Below, one piece after another: positions 34,817 to 47,600 of a stretch of 64,000 nucleotides of DNA. This DNA is from Hofstenia miamia (lineage: Eukaryota; Xenacoelomorpha; Acoela). The position numbers were made by a program, and so were the translations under genes. The notes beneath the pieces were generated by a model. The model was not told the origin of the DNA. It worked only from the letters and a program-made list of their open reading frames with translations, and did no database searches. The stretch is from the NCBI GenBank assembly GCA_004352715.1, contig SCFE01000003.1, forward strand, positions 2,527,934 to 2,591,933, given 5' to 3'. Every line of letters begins with the position of its first letter. Position 1 is the first letter of the stretch.

Positions 34817-36315
34817 GCCGGTCATTCACCCATTTAATGATAAACCACGTTCACTGAACTGTAGTGTCAAAGCTCTCTTTGGCTGACCTGGTGGGCGTGG
34901 TTTAAAACAAGTATTTAGATTACGAGTGCCAACATTGTGACGTTGTTCATTATGCGTAGCAAATGTAGTGAAGCATATCTTACGAAAAGCAAACTTTTCA
35001 CATACAGTGTTTGTAGAGCTCTCAATGCGAACTCCAAAATGCTTTCAGACATCGGAAAAGCACTTCTTCTTTTGGTCATAATCATCCTTCTTAGACTGCC
35101 CTTCTCAATCCCTATTCGATTAAATCTTTTGTGATACTAATAAGAGACTTTGCAAAAGCTGGTATACTAAATGTAATGTTTTTGAAAACTATTTAGGTCG
35201 CGCACACAGTGACTTAAAGTTCTGAACAATGGGATTAGGGGAGGGAAGCGCGAAGGTGATGTTTCAAAAATTGGCAAACTAAAGTTAATTCGTTTTAAAA
35301 TGTGCAACTTCGACGTTTTGAGTTCTTTTTTGCATTGAAAATCCCAATTGCATGTGCCAGAGCTCTTTTTATCTTGGTTGATCCAAACACTCAACATTGA
35401 TTTATGCGAAAATGTTTCCTTCTGGCTTTGAAAGTGAAGTATGTATGTGGTTCATGACTCAAGGCACTTCCGTTACTAACTTGGTAATTAATAAGAATCT
35501 TTTGATCTGCGCCGAAACATAAGGAATAGTTATTGCAAAGTAGTAATATATGTAGTTTCGTACATATCAAAATGTTTTGTTATTTCGAATTTGTCCTTCA
35601 TTTATTAGCCAAAATATTTAAGTAGTTATTGATAAAGTGTGTACGAAATTGTCTTGAAACTAGTTATTCGTTATAGTTTGTTTACATTTTTTGTGCAAGT
35701 GAATAAAATGGTACATCTCAACAAATTTTAATTGCACACCACTACGCGGAGGAAAACTAAATTGATTTTGTTTCAAAATATGTGTTGTGCGATAATTCAA
35801 CTGGCAAGTTCATGCTTTGCAACAAAGTGAAATGCGCGATTTAAACAAGACGGCTTAGTCAGCAATAAATCATCGTAGATGGATTTATAGATAAATATGC
35901 TTTGGTGTAAAACGTGTTTGAAATAGACACTTTCAATTTTTCCATTGAAAAACCGACGTCGGGAATAAAATTTTTGAAAATCCTGGCAAGTTCTTTAAGA
36001 GATCAACGACGTAATATGTAATAGTGAAATGTCAGAAAAAACCTTCCTGACAGAGATTGATCGTAGATGCTTTTCTAGATGATAAATAAACGTCATAATT
36101 TATTATTTCATTTTCTCACTAATGTATTAACATACGCGCGAAATTGAAGATAATATTTCTCAGATTATTAGATGAACCTAATTTCTTCCTATGAGATATA
36201 GTGTTTGTTGAAAAATGACAGACCAAGAGCTTGACTGTTGAAACTTTGTACCGAATGGCCGTTACTGTTGAGACTACACCCAATTTTTTCTAGGAATTCA
36301 TCGATAGATTCATGA
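34817..36315. other. AT-rich intergenic stretch
   Basis: 1.5 kb without a defensible gene. It may contain the 5' part of the repeat-family gene that becomes readable from 36316, but I recognise nothing. Confidence 0.4.
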
Positions 36316-37358
36316 CGGATTCATTGTCAAAGAATTCATTGTCTAATATTGGGATCATCTCACATTCTTGCTCATTTCCTTTGTAGTTCTCATACGTGTG
36401 AGAAATTTGATGAAGCATTGTTGTCAGTGTTGACGTCTATTGAAAAGGAGATATCTCTTCGGAAAAAATTGGATGCTTCAAACCCACAATTAAAGGCGTT
36501 TTACCGAGGAAAGAAAAGTATAGTTGAATGTGCCGTCATTGCTCTTTGTAAAGTAATAACACCAGATAAATTAGCTAAATCTTCGTTTTTATCTGATGAA
36601 TTTGATATACTCGTTGAATCAGAGGGTAAAGTAAAGTTTTCATCAATGTATCAAGAGAGGAGATTTACCAAGTTCGGTACTACTTGTATAACAAATTACT
36701 CGAACAAACGTCTTGTAAGTTATGTATAAATTGTGATTTTATATTATGTTCATTTCAATGTATAGCATTTTTTTCTTACAAAATTGGAATGGCTTACCTA
36801 AATATGTGTGAATTGTCTTCCAAAAAGACTTAAATGTGTTACTTCTTACTCTTTATAATGGACTGAAGAATAAAGACCTCAACTGCCTTAGTGATTTTAA
36901 GGTTGAGTGAAATCGTATTTCAATCCATGAACCAACATCAGAACAAGGCAAATGTATTTTTTTCAAAAATGTGAGATGCTGCAGAAGGCCTGAAAATCCA
37001 AAGAGGCCAAGAATATGGCATCTTTGGAGAAGATTTTATTGAAAGACCTTCTATTGTTACACATATGGACGATAAAAATCTTCAATTCATACCAGCTCAG
37101 AATCTTGATTGTAACATATCCGCAATACAAGCAAATATTCAAACAGACATTTTAATGGAGGAAGTACATGTACACGTGACAATGTCATTCTCCATAAATG
37201 TCACACATTAAGAAAATTAAAAGAGACTTGAATAGTATTCTCAACAAACAAGAACAGGAATGGTTTTATCAGCAAAAAGAATTGAAGAAAGAGAAGCTTC
37301 AAAAGTTAATTAACAAAGTAAGAAATCATGACAGTTATATCGACAAAGTTTGTTCAAG
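36316..37358 (+). pseudogene. Unnamed repeat-associated protein family, 5' pieces
   Basis: Three coding blocks share one orientation. Block 1 (36316-36714) contains LKAFYRGKKSIVECAVIALC, VITPDKLAKSSFLSDEFDIL and YQERRFTKFG, and ends exactly at a perfect splice donor, GTAAGT (36715). Block 2 (from 36975) reads AEGLKIQRGQEYGIFGEDFI and IPAQNLDCNISAIQANI. Block 3 (to 37358) reads LNSILNKQEQEWFYQQKELK, a coiled coil, then KVRNHDSYIDKVCS. From memory these blocks, in this order, occur in a multi-copy family of uncharacterised invertebrate proteins, but I cannot give it a name or a catalytic activity. Frameshifts between blocks mean the copy is dead. It is interrupted by a LINE at 37358 and resumes at 39827. 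Confidence 0.6.
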
Positions 37359-39826
37359 ATAAAATAATATATCCTTTATTCAGATAATATTTTCAATTTC
37401 AAGACTGGTTATTATCTGAATAGCGTCAAGAATGATACAAATACCTATATTTACAAAAAATAACAAGACTACAAAATCTGTTCTGTTCAGGCTATGGAAA
37501 TTAGTTCCGTGTTATTGTATAATCTTTATTGTAAAATTTAAATCCTAACCGTGATTTACCCAGAATTAATTTTTCTTTCATCATAAATGCTTTCATTTTT
37601 TAAGTTTAATTGCACTCATTATCATTTTCATTTCATTTGGTAATCGATTCCAATTGCGAATTCCAACATTAATAAAAGACTGGTGATTGATTTTTTTGCG
37701 AAATTTAATGCTAATGTAATGATTAGTTCTTATATTGCGCTTATGACAAAAGTTTGGAAATTATATTGAATAATAAGGAGGTAATTGATTTGTTATTTTA
37801 AAAAATTTAATCAAAATATTACATTACAAGAAATTATAGCACAAATTGTTGTAGCCCTCTAACAGCAAAATAAAATGACGTAATCAATTATGTGATAATA
37901 AAACATACTTCTTGAAATGAATATTGTCTTTTTTCTTAAATGCGTTTTTTGGCCTCCAGCATTTAAAAAATCAAATATTGATAAAACTTGCAGATGAATT
38001 TAGCTGAGCGTCTATTTTACAAATTGCCGAAAAAAATTTGTCTTGATCCTCTTCAATAATCCATAATTTAAGGTATTTCCCTTGTTCACACAACTTAACT
38101 CTTAAATTCATTAAATGCAAAATTGACTCAAGAAATTCAAATGATACAGATAAGATCTTTACATTATTTTATAGTATTAGCAACAATTAATTAGAATAGA
38201 TGATGTAATTGAACATCTGGTATTTGACATTTTCATGAAATTATATTCAATTGCATCTACTTCATTTTTCCCTTTATAAAATGACATATGGGATAAAATT
38301 TGTTGCAAAATTTTGACTCGTGAAGAACAATGGCTACGAACAATTTTTTTTTGCATTGCATAGTAAACCACTCGCATTTAAACAATTGATGATGAGCTAG
38401 TTAATCTATTAATTTTAAGATGTATAAATTTGTAAAAAACCTCTTTCACTTACAGTTAAGCATAGTGTATAATCTACGCTGCACTTTCACTAGTTATTTG
38501 ATGACGTGACATGGCACTGTTCAAATTTCTTGTAATGAAAACAAAAAGTTGATTTGGAAAAAGCATGGATGACAAAATGTAATTTCTTGTTTTGGAGGAG
38601 TTTTTCTGACAAACATTCAATGCCCAATATTTGTATTGTAAGTTTTTTCTACTAATGATTCACTTAAATTTGAACCATGAAATAATTGAATCATATTAGC
38701 ACAGGGTGAATGTTCAGCTACGTGTGATATTGTTTTAATACTCATTGCCATGCAATTTAAAATTTCTTTTCCTTGAGGATTCAGGATGCAAAATTCAGTT
38801 TTTTCACAGTTGTTTNACCAATTAGAATTGATGATGTAATTGAACATCTGGTATTTGGCATTTTCATGAAATTAAATTCAATTGCATCTACTTCATTTTT
38901 CCCTTTATAAAATGACATATGGGATAAAATTTGTTGCAAAATTTTGACTCGTGAAGAACAATGGCTACGAACAATTTTTTTTTGCATTGCATAGTAAACC
39001 ACTCGCATTTAAACAATTGATGATGAGCTAGTTAATCTATTAATTTTAAGATGTATAAATTTGTAAAAAACCTCTTTCACTTACAGTTAAGCATAGTGTA
39101 TAATCTACGCTGCACTTTCACTAGTTATTTGATGACGTGACATGGCACTGTTCAAATTTCTTGTAATGAAAACAAAAAGTTGATTTGGAAAAAGCATGGA
39201 TGACAAAATGTAATTTCTTGTTTTGGAGGAGTTTTTCTGACAAACATTCAATGCCCAATATTTGTATTGTAAGTTTTTTCTACTAATGATTCACTTAAAT
39301 TTGAACCATGAAATAATTGAATCATATTAGCACAGGGTGAATGTTCAGCTACGTGTGATATTGTTTTAATACTCATTGCCATGCAATTTAAAATTTCTTT
39401 TCCTTGAGGATTCAGGATGCAAAATTCAGTTTTTTCACAGTTGTTTAATTTGTGCATGTTAAAATATTTACTCAATTTTTCACAATTTTATTCTACATCA
39501 TTTATTGCTGGATTTAAGGATGTATTTTCATTAAAAATGACACTTCGTATGTTGCTGCATGTCGTTTACATATATGTTGAAAAGTAGCGGTCGAGGAATG
39601 GTACCCTTGCGGTACTCCGTTTTTTATAGATAACCAATAAGAGATAATATTATATCATTTGACGCACTGAATTCTGTTGGTTATATAACTAGATATTAAT
39701 TTTACGCTACTTTCAGAAAATCCTAGCTTTTCTAATTTCATATATATAAGATATCATGATTAATAGAGTCAAAAGCTTTTGAAAGATCGCGAAAGGCCAC
39801 TGCAACAAATTGGATAGATTCAATAC
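37359..39826 (-). mobile_element. 5'-truncated LINE inserted in the repeat-family gene
   Basis: The minus strand begins abruptly inside a reverse transcriptase (VAVAFRDLSKAFDSINHDIL, 39740-39820). It continues, with frameshifts, through a LEKLGFS--S-KLI-SYI-NR-type block and GVPQG-ILRPLLFNIYVNDM-like sequence (about 39560-39640), then a CEKTEFCILNPQGKE block (39390-39450). It ends with RTNHYISIKFRKKINHQSFI and GIRNWNRLPNEMKM at about 37610-37740, the usual LINE C-terminal block. 5' truncation is typical of target-primed reverse transcription. The catalytic YxDD part is not readable. The internal repeat 38191-38815 / 38822-39446 inflates its length by about 630 bases. Confidence 0.75.
38191..39446. 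repeat. 625-bp tandem duplication across a single N (probable assembly artefact)
   Basis: Bases 38191-38815 and 38822-39446 match almost base for base (a few substitutions, such as ttagaatagatg against ttagaattgatg). They are separated by one N (38816) and five bases. This is the pattern expected from two overlapping contig ends, or two haplotypes, joined without merging. Confidence 0.85.
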
Positions 39827-40375
39827 AAGTCATGGGGAGAACCACTCACTTGTATTGAAAATATGAAATCAGCTATTGCAGGAAAATCGGATGATGATCA
39901 AAACAAGATACTGCGTCACGAAATAACATTTTAAAAATCGATCCACCCTAGTGATGTTTAGTAAGGAAAAACTTTACTTAATAAATATCCAAGATCTTTC
40001 AACGATGATTTATAAATTAGGAAATATATTACCTCATGAGACATTCCAAGAAGAAAATGACAATGATATACTTTAACCGACTGAAGAAGATGTTCTCTCT
40101 ATAATCGAATCAAACCTTTTATTAAAGAAGGTAGAAACCCAGACTACTGAAGTCGCAACCAAATTGATTGATATAAATGAGCTATGCGCTGTTTTATGGG
40201 ATCACAGATTCAATTGGTACTTAGGATATGTTTTGAGTTTACATAAGCACTTTATCAAAGTCGACAATTTAGAGAGGCTTACGGCTGCTAGCCATTCATC
40301 GTGGAGATATCCAAATTTTATTGATGTTCAAGAAGTGGATTATGATCAGGTTTTACCAAGTAATAAGTGAGTGGG
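39827..40375 (+). pseudogene. Unnamed repeat-associated protein family, 3' pieces
   Basis: The frame resumes directly after the LINE with KSWGEPLTCIENMKSAIAGK then KILRHEITF, a stop, KSIHPSDV and LYLINIQDLSTMIYKLGNIL. A further stop precedes PTEEDVLSIIESNL. The last block is INELCAVLWDHRFNWYLGYV, then VDNLERL and WRYPNFIDVQEVDYDQVLP, which looks like a small beta-rich (chromo/Tudor-like) C-terminal module. That comparison is an inference from its W-Y-G and V-LER pattern. It ends near a possible donor GTGAGT (40367). The gene order matches the 5' pieces at 36.3-37.4 kb. Confidence 0.6.
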
Positions 40376-40536
40376 ATTACAGTAACATTGATGATTTTAA
40401 ATTGGTAATAACTAATGCATTGGAATTTTACTTGGTCTTTCATGTGCATGCTACTCAATAGATTATTATAGCTTATGGTAACTATTATTGCACGTTATAT
40501 CATCGTTCTTATATTACAACCGAGTTTTTTCTTTGG

Positions 40537-41341
40537 GTTTTATCAGGGCCCACTGAATATATATATATATATATATATATATAAGAAAACATTGAAAAAA
40601 TCTGAGAAAATTATTAAGGGTTCTTAGTGCTCTAAGTGATTTAAATTATGAATTTATACGACACTGTATTACCCGTCCAAGTGTTTTGAATGACATTAAC
40701 ATTTGCATTTCTGGTTGTCTGACATCTAATGAAAAAGAAGTCCTTGTATATATAGCTGGTTACATACAAACAAAACTTCCTTAATGTTGTGATTGCAATA
40801 CTATTTTAGAAAGTACTATTTACCGCGAATGTCCATCACTATATACTTACTTTAATATTGTTGATAGAGGTGGTCTTACGACTCCCAGTCAACCATTACT
40901 TATTTCTGTCTTTGAAGTTTTTCGGATTTTACTCCCAAACATTAATACCATTTTGAAAATAGACAAGCAATTTAACTTTGCTAAAAGTGTTCGTATGGCA
41001 TTGCAAAAACATTGTAAAATACATCCTTTCTTTTGCCCTCAAAGTGAGCTTCACTGTAAAGATATTATATTTAGAATATCAATTAACATTTGTCTCAACA
41101 ATTTTCAAAAATCATTTAGGAATGTTACTCGAAAATCATTTGTAAAACAGTTTAAGTTTTTTAGTAAATAATTCAGTGTGTTCTTTTTGTTAACATTATA
41201 AATGTATTTTAGATGTTATTGTTATTTTATGTTGTTCATGGTTATTTTTCATGAATTTCATTATTAACACATTAAATTGTTTGGGCCTCTAACTTGCTGC
41301 TAATGCCACGGCCGTGTATATTCAGTGGGCCCTGGTTTTAT
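40537..41341 (+). mobile_element. P-like element, 791 bp, with perfect 18-bp inverted ends
   Basis: The left end at 40544 is CAGGGCCCACTGAATATA, and the right end at 41334 is its exact reverse complement. GTTTTAT flanks both sides (40537-40543 and 41335-41341); counting the shared G, the repeat can be read as 8 bp. The element carries a (TA)n tract just inside the left end and the C-terminal part of a P/THAP9-like transposase. Perfect ends next to a truncated ORF mark a non-autonomous, probably fairly young copy. Confidence 0.78.
40614..41171 (+). pseudogene. P-element/THAP9-like transposase C-terminus, one stop
   Basis: One continuous frame has a single TAA at 40782-40784. It reads LSALSDLNYEFIRHC, EVLVYIAGYIQTKL, then (after the stop) CCDCNTILES and YFNIVDRGGLTTPSQ, and ends with FRNVTRKSFVKQFKFFSK. 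The YIAGY, DRGGL-TPS and terminal basic-tail blocks parallel those in the P-like remnant at 1360-1717, so the two are relatives. The THAP finger and the catalytic residues upstream of YIAGY are deleted. Confidence 0.7.
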
Positions 41342-41652
41342 TCATAATGATCTATTACTCACTGAATTCACCCCTATTTCATTTAGAAATGAACTAATTG
41401 TAATCCTGGTTAACACTCATGATGAGTATTTGATGGAAAAGTAAGGGTAGCTTACAAAAAAGGAGCTGGCACACATAATTTTTATTTGAATCAACCGAAA
41501 CTGAATTATTTTGAGCACACATATTTAGGATCTATTTAGCTTTCGTTTGCCATGTTTCTAGCACATCAATGATTTTCGACACAGTACTTCCTTCCCCTAA
41601 TGGGATTGTTATACGCTTAAATTGATCACTGTAATTCACTACGTGTGTGGTC
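41342..41652. other. AT-rich spacer
   Basis: Nothing supported. Confidence 0.4.
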
Positions 41653-41830
41653 TTAAGGGGGTGCTACACGGTTAGGCAAAAGACTAATTTAGTCATTTTC
41701 AAATTGAGCCATTTCTATTTCATGTGACTAATCGTAAACCGCAAAAATCATCTTTGAAGTGTGCCACGCAGTTAGTGAAAAAAGTTTTTTTGCTATAGTC
41801 AAAAACATTAATCGCCTGGCACCCCCTTTA
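41653..41830. mobile_element. 172-bp PIF/Harbinger-like MITE with TTA duplications
   Basis: Element 41656-41827 is flanked by TTA on both sides. The left end is AGGGGGTGCTACACGGTTA and the right end on the minus strand is AGGGGGTGCCAGGCGATTA (15 of 19). A 3-bp TWA duplication suggests PIF/Harbinger. The inside also folds back (GACTAAT / ATAGTC, GTGTAGC-type words). No coding capacity. Confidence 0.7.
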
Positions 41831-43995
41831 TGCTTTCTCATTAATTGGAATACAAAGAAATGCTGAAAAGATAGCTTCAATTCGACGCCAATGGGCTTGA
41901 TCTGACATGATTGATATCATAGCCAAATATTAATCAAGATAGCAGATTTTTTTTTGACTAAATGCCCAAAAAAATTGACAATAAACCTTGGTTCAGCAAA
42001 TTACGCAGTGCCTTTTTGCCATTACCAGATTTCATTTATTTTTTGGTTGAGGAGTAAGAGAGGTGCAAAAGTCTCGTGACATAAATTTAGCCCATGGATT
42101 CACTCTTGATCAGACGAAACATAGACTTGCATTCTGAATGCTTGTGTCTCCAAAGTTATCATGCCATTACGTCAGAAAATCCGACCAAGTCCTGGCATGC
42201 CCACTATTCTAGCCTGCTGTTTCTTAAGTTAACCTAACCCCTTACCCTCTGCCAAACATATGACGCAAAAGCAATTTGATCTTATCAGATATAAATTTGG
42301 CCACTTTAGCAGTAGTTCATAAATGGCCTAATCAAATATAATGTTGTTTGTTAAATAATTTAGTCATGTATCATTATTGAATGCACATCCAGTGTGAACA
42401 GTTTCACGAAGTTCCAGAATTCTTTTATGCATTTAGACACAGCCCATTTTTAATGTAGTAATTACAACTCTCCAAAAGCGTGCAAAGATGTATTTCAAAA
42501 TTCACAAGGGTAATTGCAAAAATTCTTTTAAAAACCACATTCAAACTACTTGAGAAGAATTGATGTAGTGTGAAGTACGTCAAAATAAAAAATTTACTGC
42601 ATTACATGCTTCCTATAGGATGAACATTATCCTATCATTTATAAAATTTTCCAAGAAAGCACTCCAACTTTTGGGATGTGCTTGATTATTATGAAAATTT
42701 ATACTATGTCATTATCCAATTTTATAGTGATGGCTTCTAGGCAATTGTATATTAATGGTTAGGAATTATGATTCATTTGAACCCGGGTTTGGGATTTTTA
42801 ACTAGTAAAAGTGTCTGGTTTTATTCCGTCCTTTAAGGAGGGCATACGCATAGCAACAATTTTATCTACAAAGGACAGTTAGGTTGCAATTTATTGCATT
42901 GATATGGCATAATTAGTAACACATTAAGCACCTTTTCTTGAAAATCATATTTGGCTGATTAGCAATAATTGATTCTAGCAAAATTTTTACAAATATTATT
43001 ATATGTAATTAATCTTCAGGGGACTTAAGCATATCAGAAACTCATAAAGTTAAAGATTTCGGTATCCTTGGTAATTTAACTCCTGATTTGTATAACTGAA
43101 ATTTGAAAATATTAAAATTTGAACATTTTAAAATCATAATAATGTTCATTGCCAAAGTCTCCTCTGACGAAGACAGTGAACGAGAATGGGCTAATACAAA
43201 ATAGCAATTCATTTTTCCATTTTTCTAAACATTTATATAATCAATGATTAATGGATTTACTGAATATTTTGAATTTAGATGTATGCAAAATTGAAGTCCC
43301 CATTCTGCATACAACATAAAAATTAATGCTAAAAATATTATTTATTTGAGGTTCCCCATTTTAGTTTGCGTACAGACTAAACATATTAAGTAATTTATTT
43401 TCTATTTAATATGTCTGCTCTCTATATACATGAGGACTTTGTTAAGCAGAGTTCATCATTATTATTGAAACAAAAATAATATTAAGGAACTCTTAAATAT
43501 TTTCATGATTTTTTGCTTTTTATAATTAGTAACAAATGGAGAAGAATCAAATTAAAACATTTTAATGAGTTTCTTTTTCATAAACGTTGTCGAAGTTTGG
43601 TATAAATAAAATAGTGTGAACAATTACGTAGTTTATCTTTCAAAAGAGTCTTAGGTTTAGAGAAAATGTGTAAATAAACATAGGTATGTCAATCCCGGCA
43701 TACTAAAATTCCATGATTGTGCCAGAAATTCCGGGAACGAGACACTGGATTATTTTGCCATAATCCCGACATACCCTGGGATTGGAATATCGTCAGTTTA
43801 TCTAACATATTAATATTTCTACTATTTTGGATTAAATATTGATTGGATGTACTAGAAGGTAATCAAGTACTTATTGAAAATAAAATCTCTTAAAGTGGTT
43901 TAGTGGACTTATCAACAAAAGAAAATAAATTTATTCAACAGAGAACTAATTTGTGAATAACATAACCCATTAATAGGCATGCAGTGTTCTGTTCT

Positions 43996-43997
<2 letters not shown>
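41831..43997. other. AT-rich intergenic stretch
   Basis: No gene supported. At about 43685-43795 a GGTATGTC...GACATACC pair with internal CCCGG words may be a worn ~100-bp hAT-type MITE. Confidence 0.4.
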
Positions 43998-44033
<36 letters not shown>

Positions 44034-44350
44034 CGTTGGATACAAAATGTTAAAATATCTACAAGGTGCTGGATACAAAAAAAATTATACGGGCGCAGGA
44101 TACTATGGCGAGAACGCTGAATAGGGATCCAAAAAATTGTTTTTGAAAAAACCTGAAACTCATACATAAGAAATTAGACCCCTATTCCAAATGCGTAATG
44201 TAAAAATTTTTTTGGATAAAATGAATTATTCTGGCTTTCGATCAAAAAAGGCACTGGATGCTAGGAAAAATCGGAAAATGCGGGCAGTGAATACAAATCC
44301 CATAGTATATATATATATATATATAAATAAATATATATATAAATATATAC
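43998..44350. repeat. (TA)n microsatellites
   Basis: Alternating TA tracts lie at about 43999-44029 and 44308-44350, the latter immediately left of the 3.9-kb repeat copy A. Confidence 0.8.
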
Positions 44351-44617
44351 ATTAAGATTGTGTAATTAGGAATTTCGTCAAATCTCTAAAATTTCAGTGA
44401 ATTTGTGAAATGGCTATTTCACTTAAAAACTTCATAAAACAACTAAGTTTTGGGGGGGGGGGGTTGAGTTTGGGTTGGGTTTAATATTTTTCCAATATAT
44501 ACATGAAATATTTTGGGCTTTTTAAGTTTTTTTGAAAATGGGTAGTGAAAAACCCAATTTACAAAATTACTGAAATTTTGGGGTTTTTCGAAATTCCTAA
44601 TTTCACTATATTTCTGT

Positions 44618-44660
<43 letters not shown>

Positions 44661-47600
44661 TATGCAAAATATGTATACATATATTTTATATTTTCTAAAA
44701 AATTACTATCAAATTAAATGAATTTCAATTTAATGAGAGACATTTTTTGAAAAATTGTGAAAAAATCATTTTTCCCCGAAATTTTTTGTTTAAAAAAATT
44801 TAAAAAATTTTTAAAAAGCTTTGGGGAAAAGAGATGATGAAAAACAAATTTTTTGAAAGTGCTTTAAAGTTTTTTTTTAAAAGTTTTTATTTGCTATGAA
44901 AAAAATTTAGAAAATATGGGTAAATTTGCAGCTTTTTTAGCGAAAAATATGGGTATATTTTTTTCAAAAAAGTTTCGGGATATATTTTCAAAATTTGATT
45001 TAAAATTTTTTTAAATGTAGTTTTTGAAAAGTAAAAAGTAAAATTCACATTTTTGAAAATTTGAGGGAACAAAAAATAAAACGAAATCCCTTTTACTTTT
45101 CTTTGAAAATTTTAAAAAAAACATCAAAAGTGATTTATGATATACCCGTGTCAAAAGGAAATCGCAGTTTTTAAAGGTGGGTTTTTCAGATGCATCAAAC
45201 TCTTTCATGTCTATGCTTTTCCGATCAGTGGGTTACGGGAGAGAAAGGAAATGGGGGTATCTAAACACATTTTTTTTTAAAAAATACTATACTATTTGTA
45301 TTTCTAAAATGGGTTTTGTACAAATCAAAATCGTTTGCTTTTTTATGGGTCCCATAGTCATTTTATTTCACATATACCCTGTATATAAAAATATATATAT
45401 ATATATATAGACATGCACAAAGTTTTTGGGTATAAAATTTCACAAAAAATCTTTTAAAAAAAAAATTTAAAAAATTGGGGGTTTAGATTTTTTTTTTTTT
45501 GATTTCAAAATTTTTTTGCTTTAAAACAAATTAGGGTTTATGGGTTAACCTAGGTTTTGGACATTTTTTTCCCCCCCTGACTAGTCATATTTAAAATATA
45601 TATATATATAAATTAAAACAAAATGCTTTATATGTTTTTTGATATTTTTTTCAAATTTGAGTCAAAAGTAAATTTGGGCGCTTTAAAAAATCATTTCAAT
45701 TTCCACCCAAATGTCACTCATCTATTTTTTATACCCTTTTAAAATTTAAACTTTTTCGGGTTTTAAAGTTTTTTACTTTTTTATTTGTTTTTTAAACGCA
45801 AAAACAAAATTTCAGCAAACCAAAGTTTGATTAACTTTTTAACCGGTAATTGTTTTAAATATTTTTCATTTTACAGATTTTTTAAAATATATCCCGCAGT
45901 CATACTCAGTGGGGTACCCCAGGGGGGGGGGGACGTCCCCCCTCAGGGTTTTAAAAATTACTTTTATAGTTTAAACAAAAAAAATTTAGTAAAAATTAAA
46001 AAAATTTAAAAACAATTGTCGTGAAAAGCCCTTTTTTGAAACTATTTTTTTTAAAATTTTTAAAAAATTTTGCGGGAATTTGCTTTTTGGCACTAAATTT
46101 ATGGGGACAAAAATTTTTCCCCTTTGAAAAACCCGCATAAACCCCCGGGCATACTAGTCATCAAAAAACACCCTCTAAAAAAAAAACCTTAAATTATTAG
46201 TGTATGAAAAACCTTTTTTAAAAAAAATTTAAATTTAAAAGATTTTCATTTATTTTTTTTTAAAGAAATTTTTAATAAATCTCCCAACTAAATTTTTAAA
46301 GTTTTTTTTAAAAAAGCTGCTCATAAAACGGGCTGGGCCCCAAAAAAATTTGGAAAAGTAAAATTTGGGCCAGTTTAAAAGGGTAAATTTACTGTCTAAA
46401 AAAAAATTTTACTGTATTTAAAATTTAATAGGGGCTTTTCAAAACCCGTTTAAAAAAATGTTTTTTGATATGGGGTATTTTAAGCTCAAAAAGTTTTATT
46501 TAATATAAAGCATTTTCATCTGGGAAAAGGATTTGATCTCACAAAAAAATTTAAATAAATTTGGTTTTTTTAGAAAAAAGGGGTATTTTTTTCGGGACGG
46601 TTGGCAAGGGATAACTTTTGTTTTCCAACTGCATGACACTGTGTTTTAGAGAAATTAATTAATTTATTCGGCTCCTTTTATCCCCCGACCCCATCGAATT
46701 AAATTGAAAATTCAAAGAATCCTTCTAAATTTGCATTTTGAAAAAATACATTTTTGTGAAAATAAATTTGACGAGAGAAAAATATAAATTTAACAAACCC
46801 GACATAAATGATAAAAAAACCCCCCTTTAGGGAAAGCCCACGTCAGGGATGTCATACCCCCGAGTATCAAAAGGGGGGGAAATTTTAAAAACAAAATGGG
46901 ACCAACAACCAATCGGGGAGGGACTCTTTACAAAATCACAAAACCGAAATTTTTCCCAAGTTTTTAAGCAAATTTTTAGTTTTGCTTTTTTCTTTAAAAG
47001 GTTTTATCAAAAAACCTAAATTTTTAAGAAAAAAATTTCATCCCTTTATTTAAAGTCCCCTTTCCTTTCATCGAGGGGTTTTTTTTTTCCCCCTTTGATC
47101 AGATGTATGTAGAAAGTAGACAGAAAGCACACTTTGCCCGCAAAAAAACCCCCCCTCCCCCCCCAGCCCCCAAATTAAAGATGTCCCCGCAAAAAATCAA
47201 ATTTTCAAAAATCATATAAAATTTAATCAAAATAAATTTCTTTAAAAAAATTTCTGTACAAATTTGGAACTCAAAAATTTTTGGGTTATTTCTTTTCATG
47301 GGAAAAACTTTCTTTCAAAAAAAAAGCTCACTTTTATTTTGGATATTTAAAAAACTACATAGCTCCCACGTCAAACAAAATTTTTTTTTTTAAAAATATA
47401 TATCTAAACATACTATTTTTACATTTTTAAACACAAAAGTTTATTTTTTTAAACCCTTTTTTTGTCATTTACAGTTTTAAAAATTTTTGGAAAATTTTTA
47501 GCAAAACCCAAGAAACTATCCCCGTCAAAAAACTTTACACATGTCAAAATTTAAAAATGTTTTTCATTTCAAAATTTGCTATAAATTACATCTTTTTTAA

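Noticed and set aside
36190-41341. A single large P element spanning the repeat-family gene and the transposase at 40.6 kb
   Set aside because: The transposase has its own perfect inverted ends at 40544 and 41334, so it is a separate insertion.
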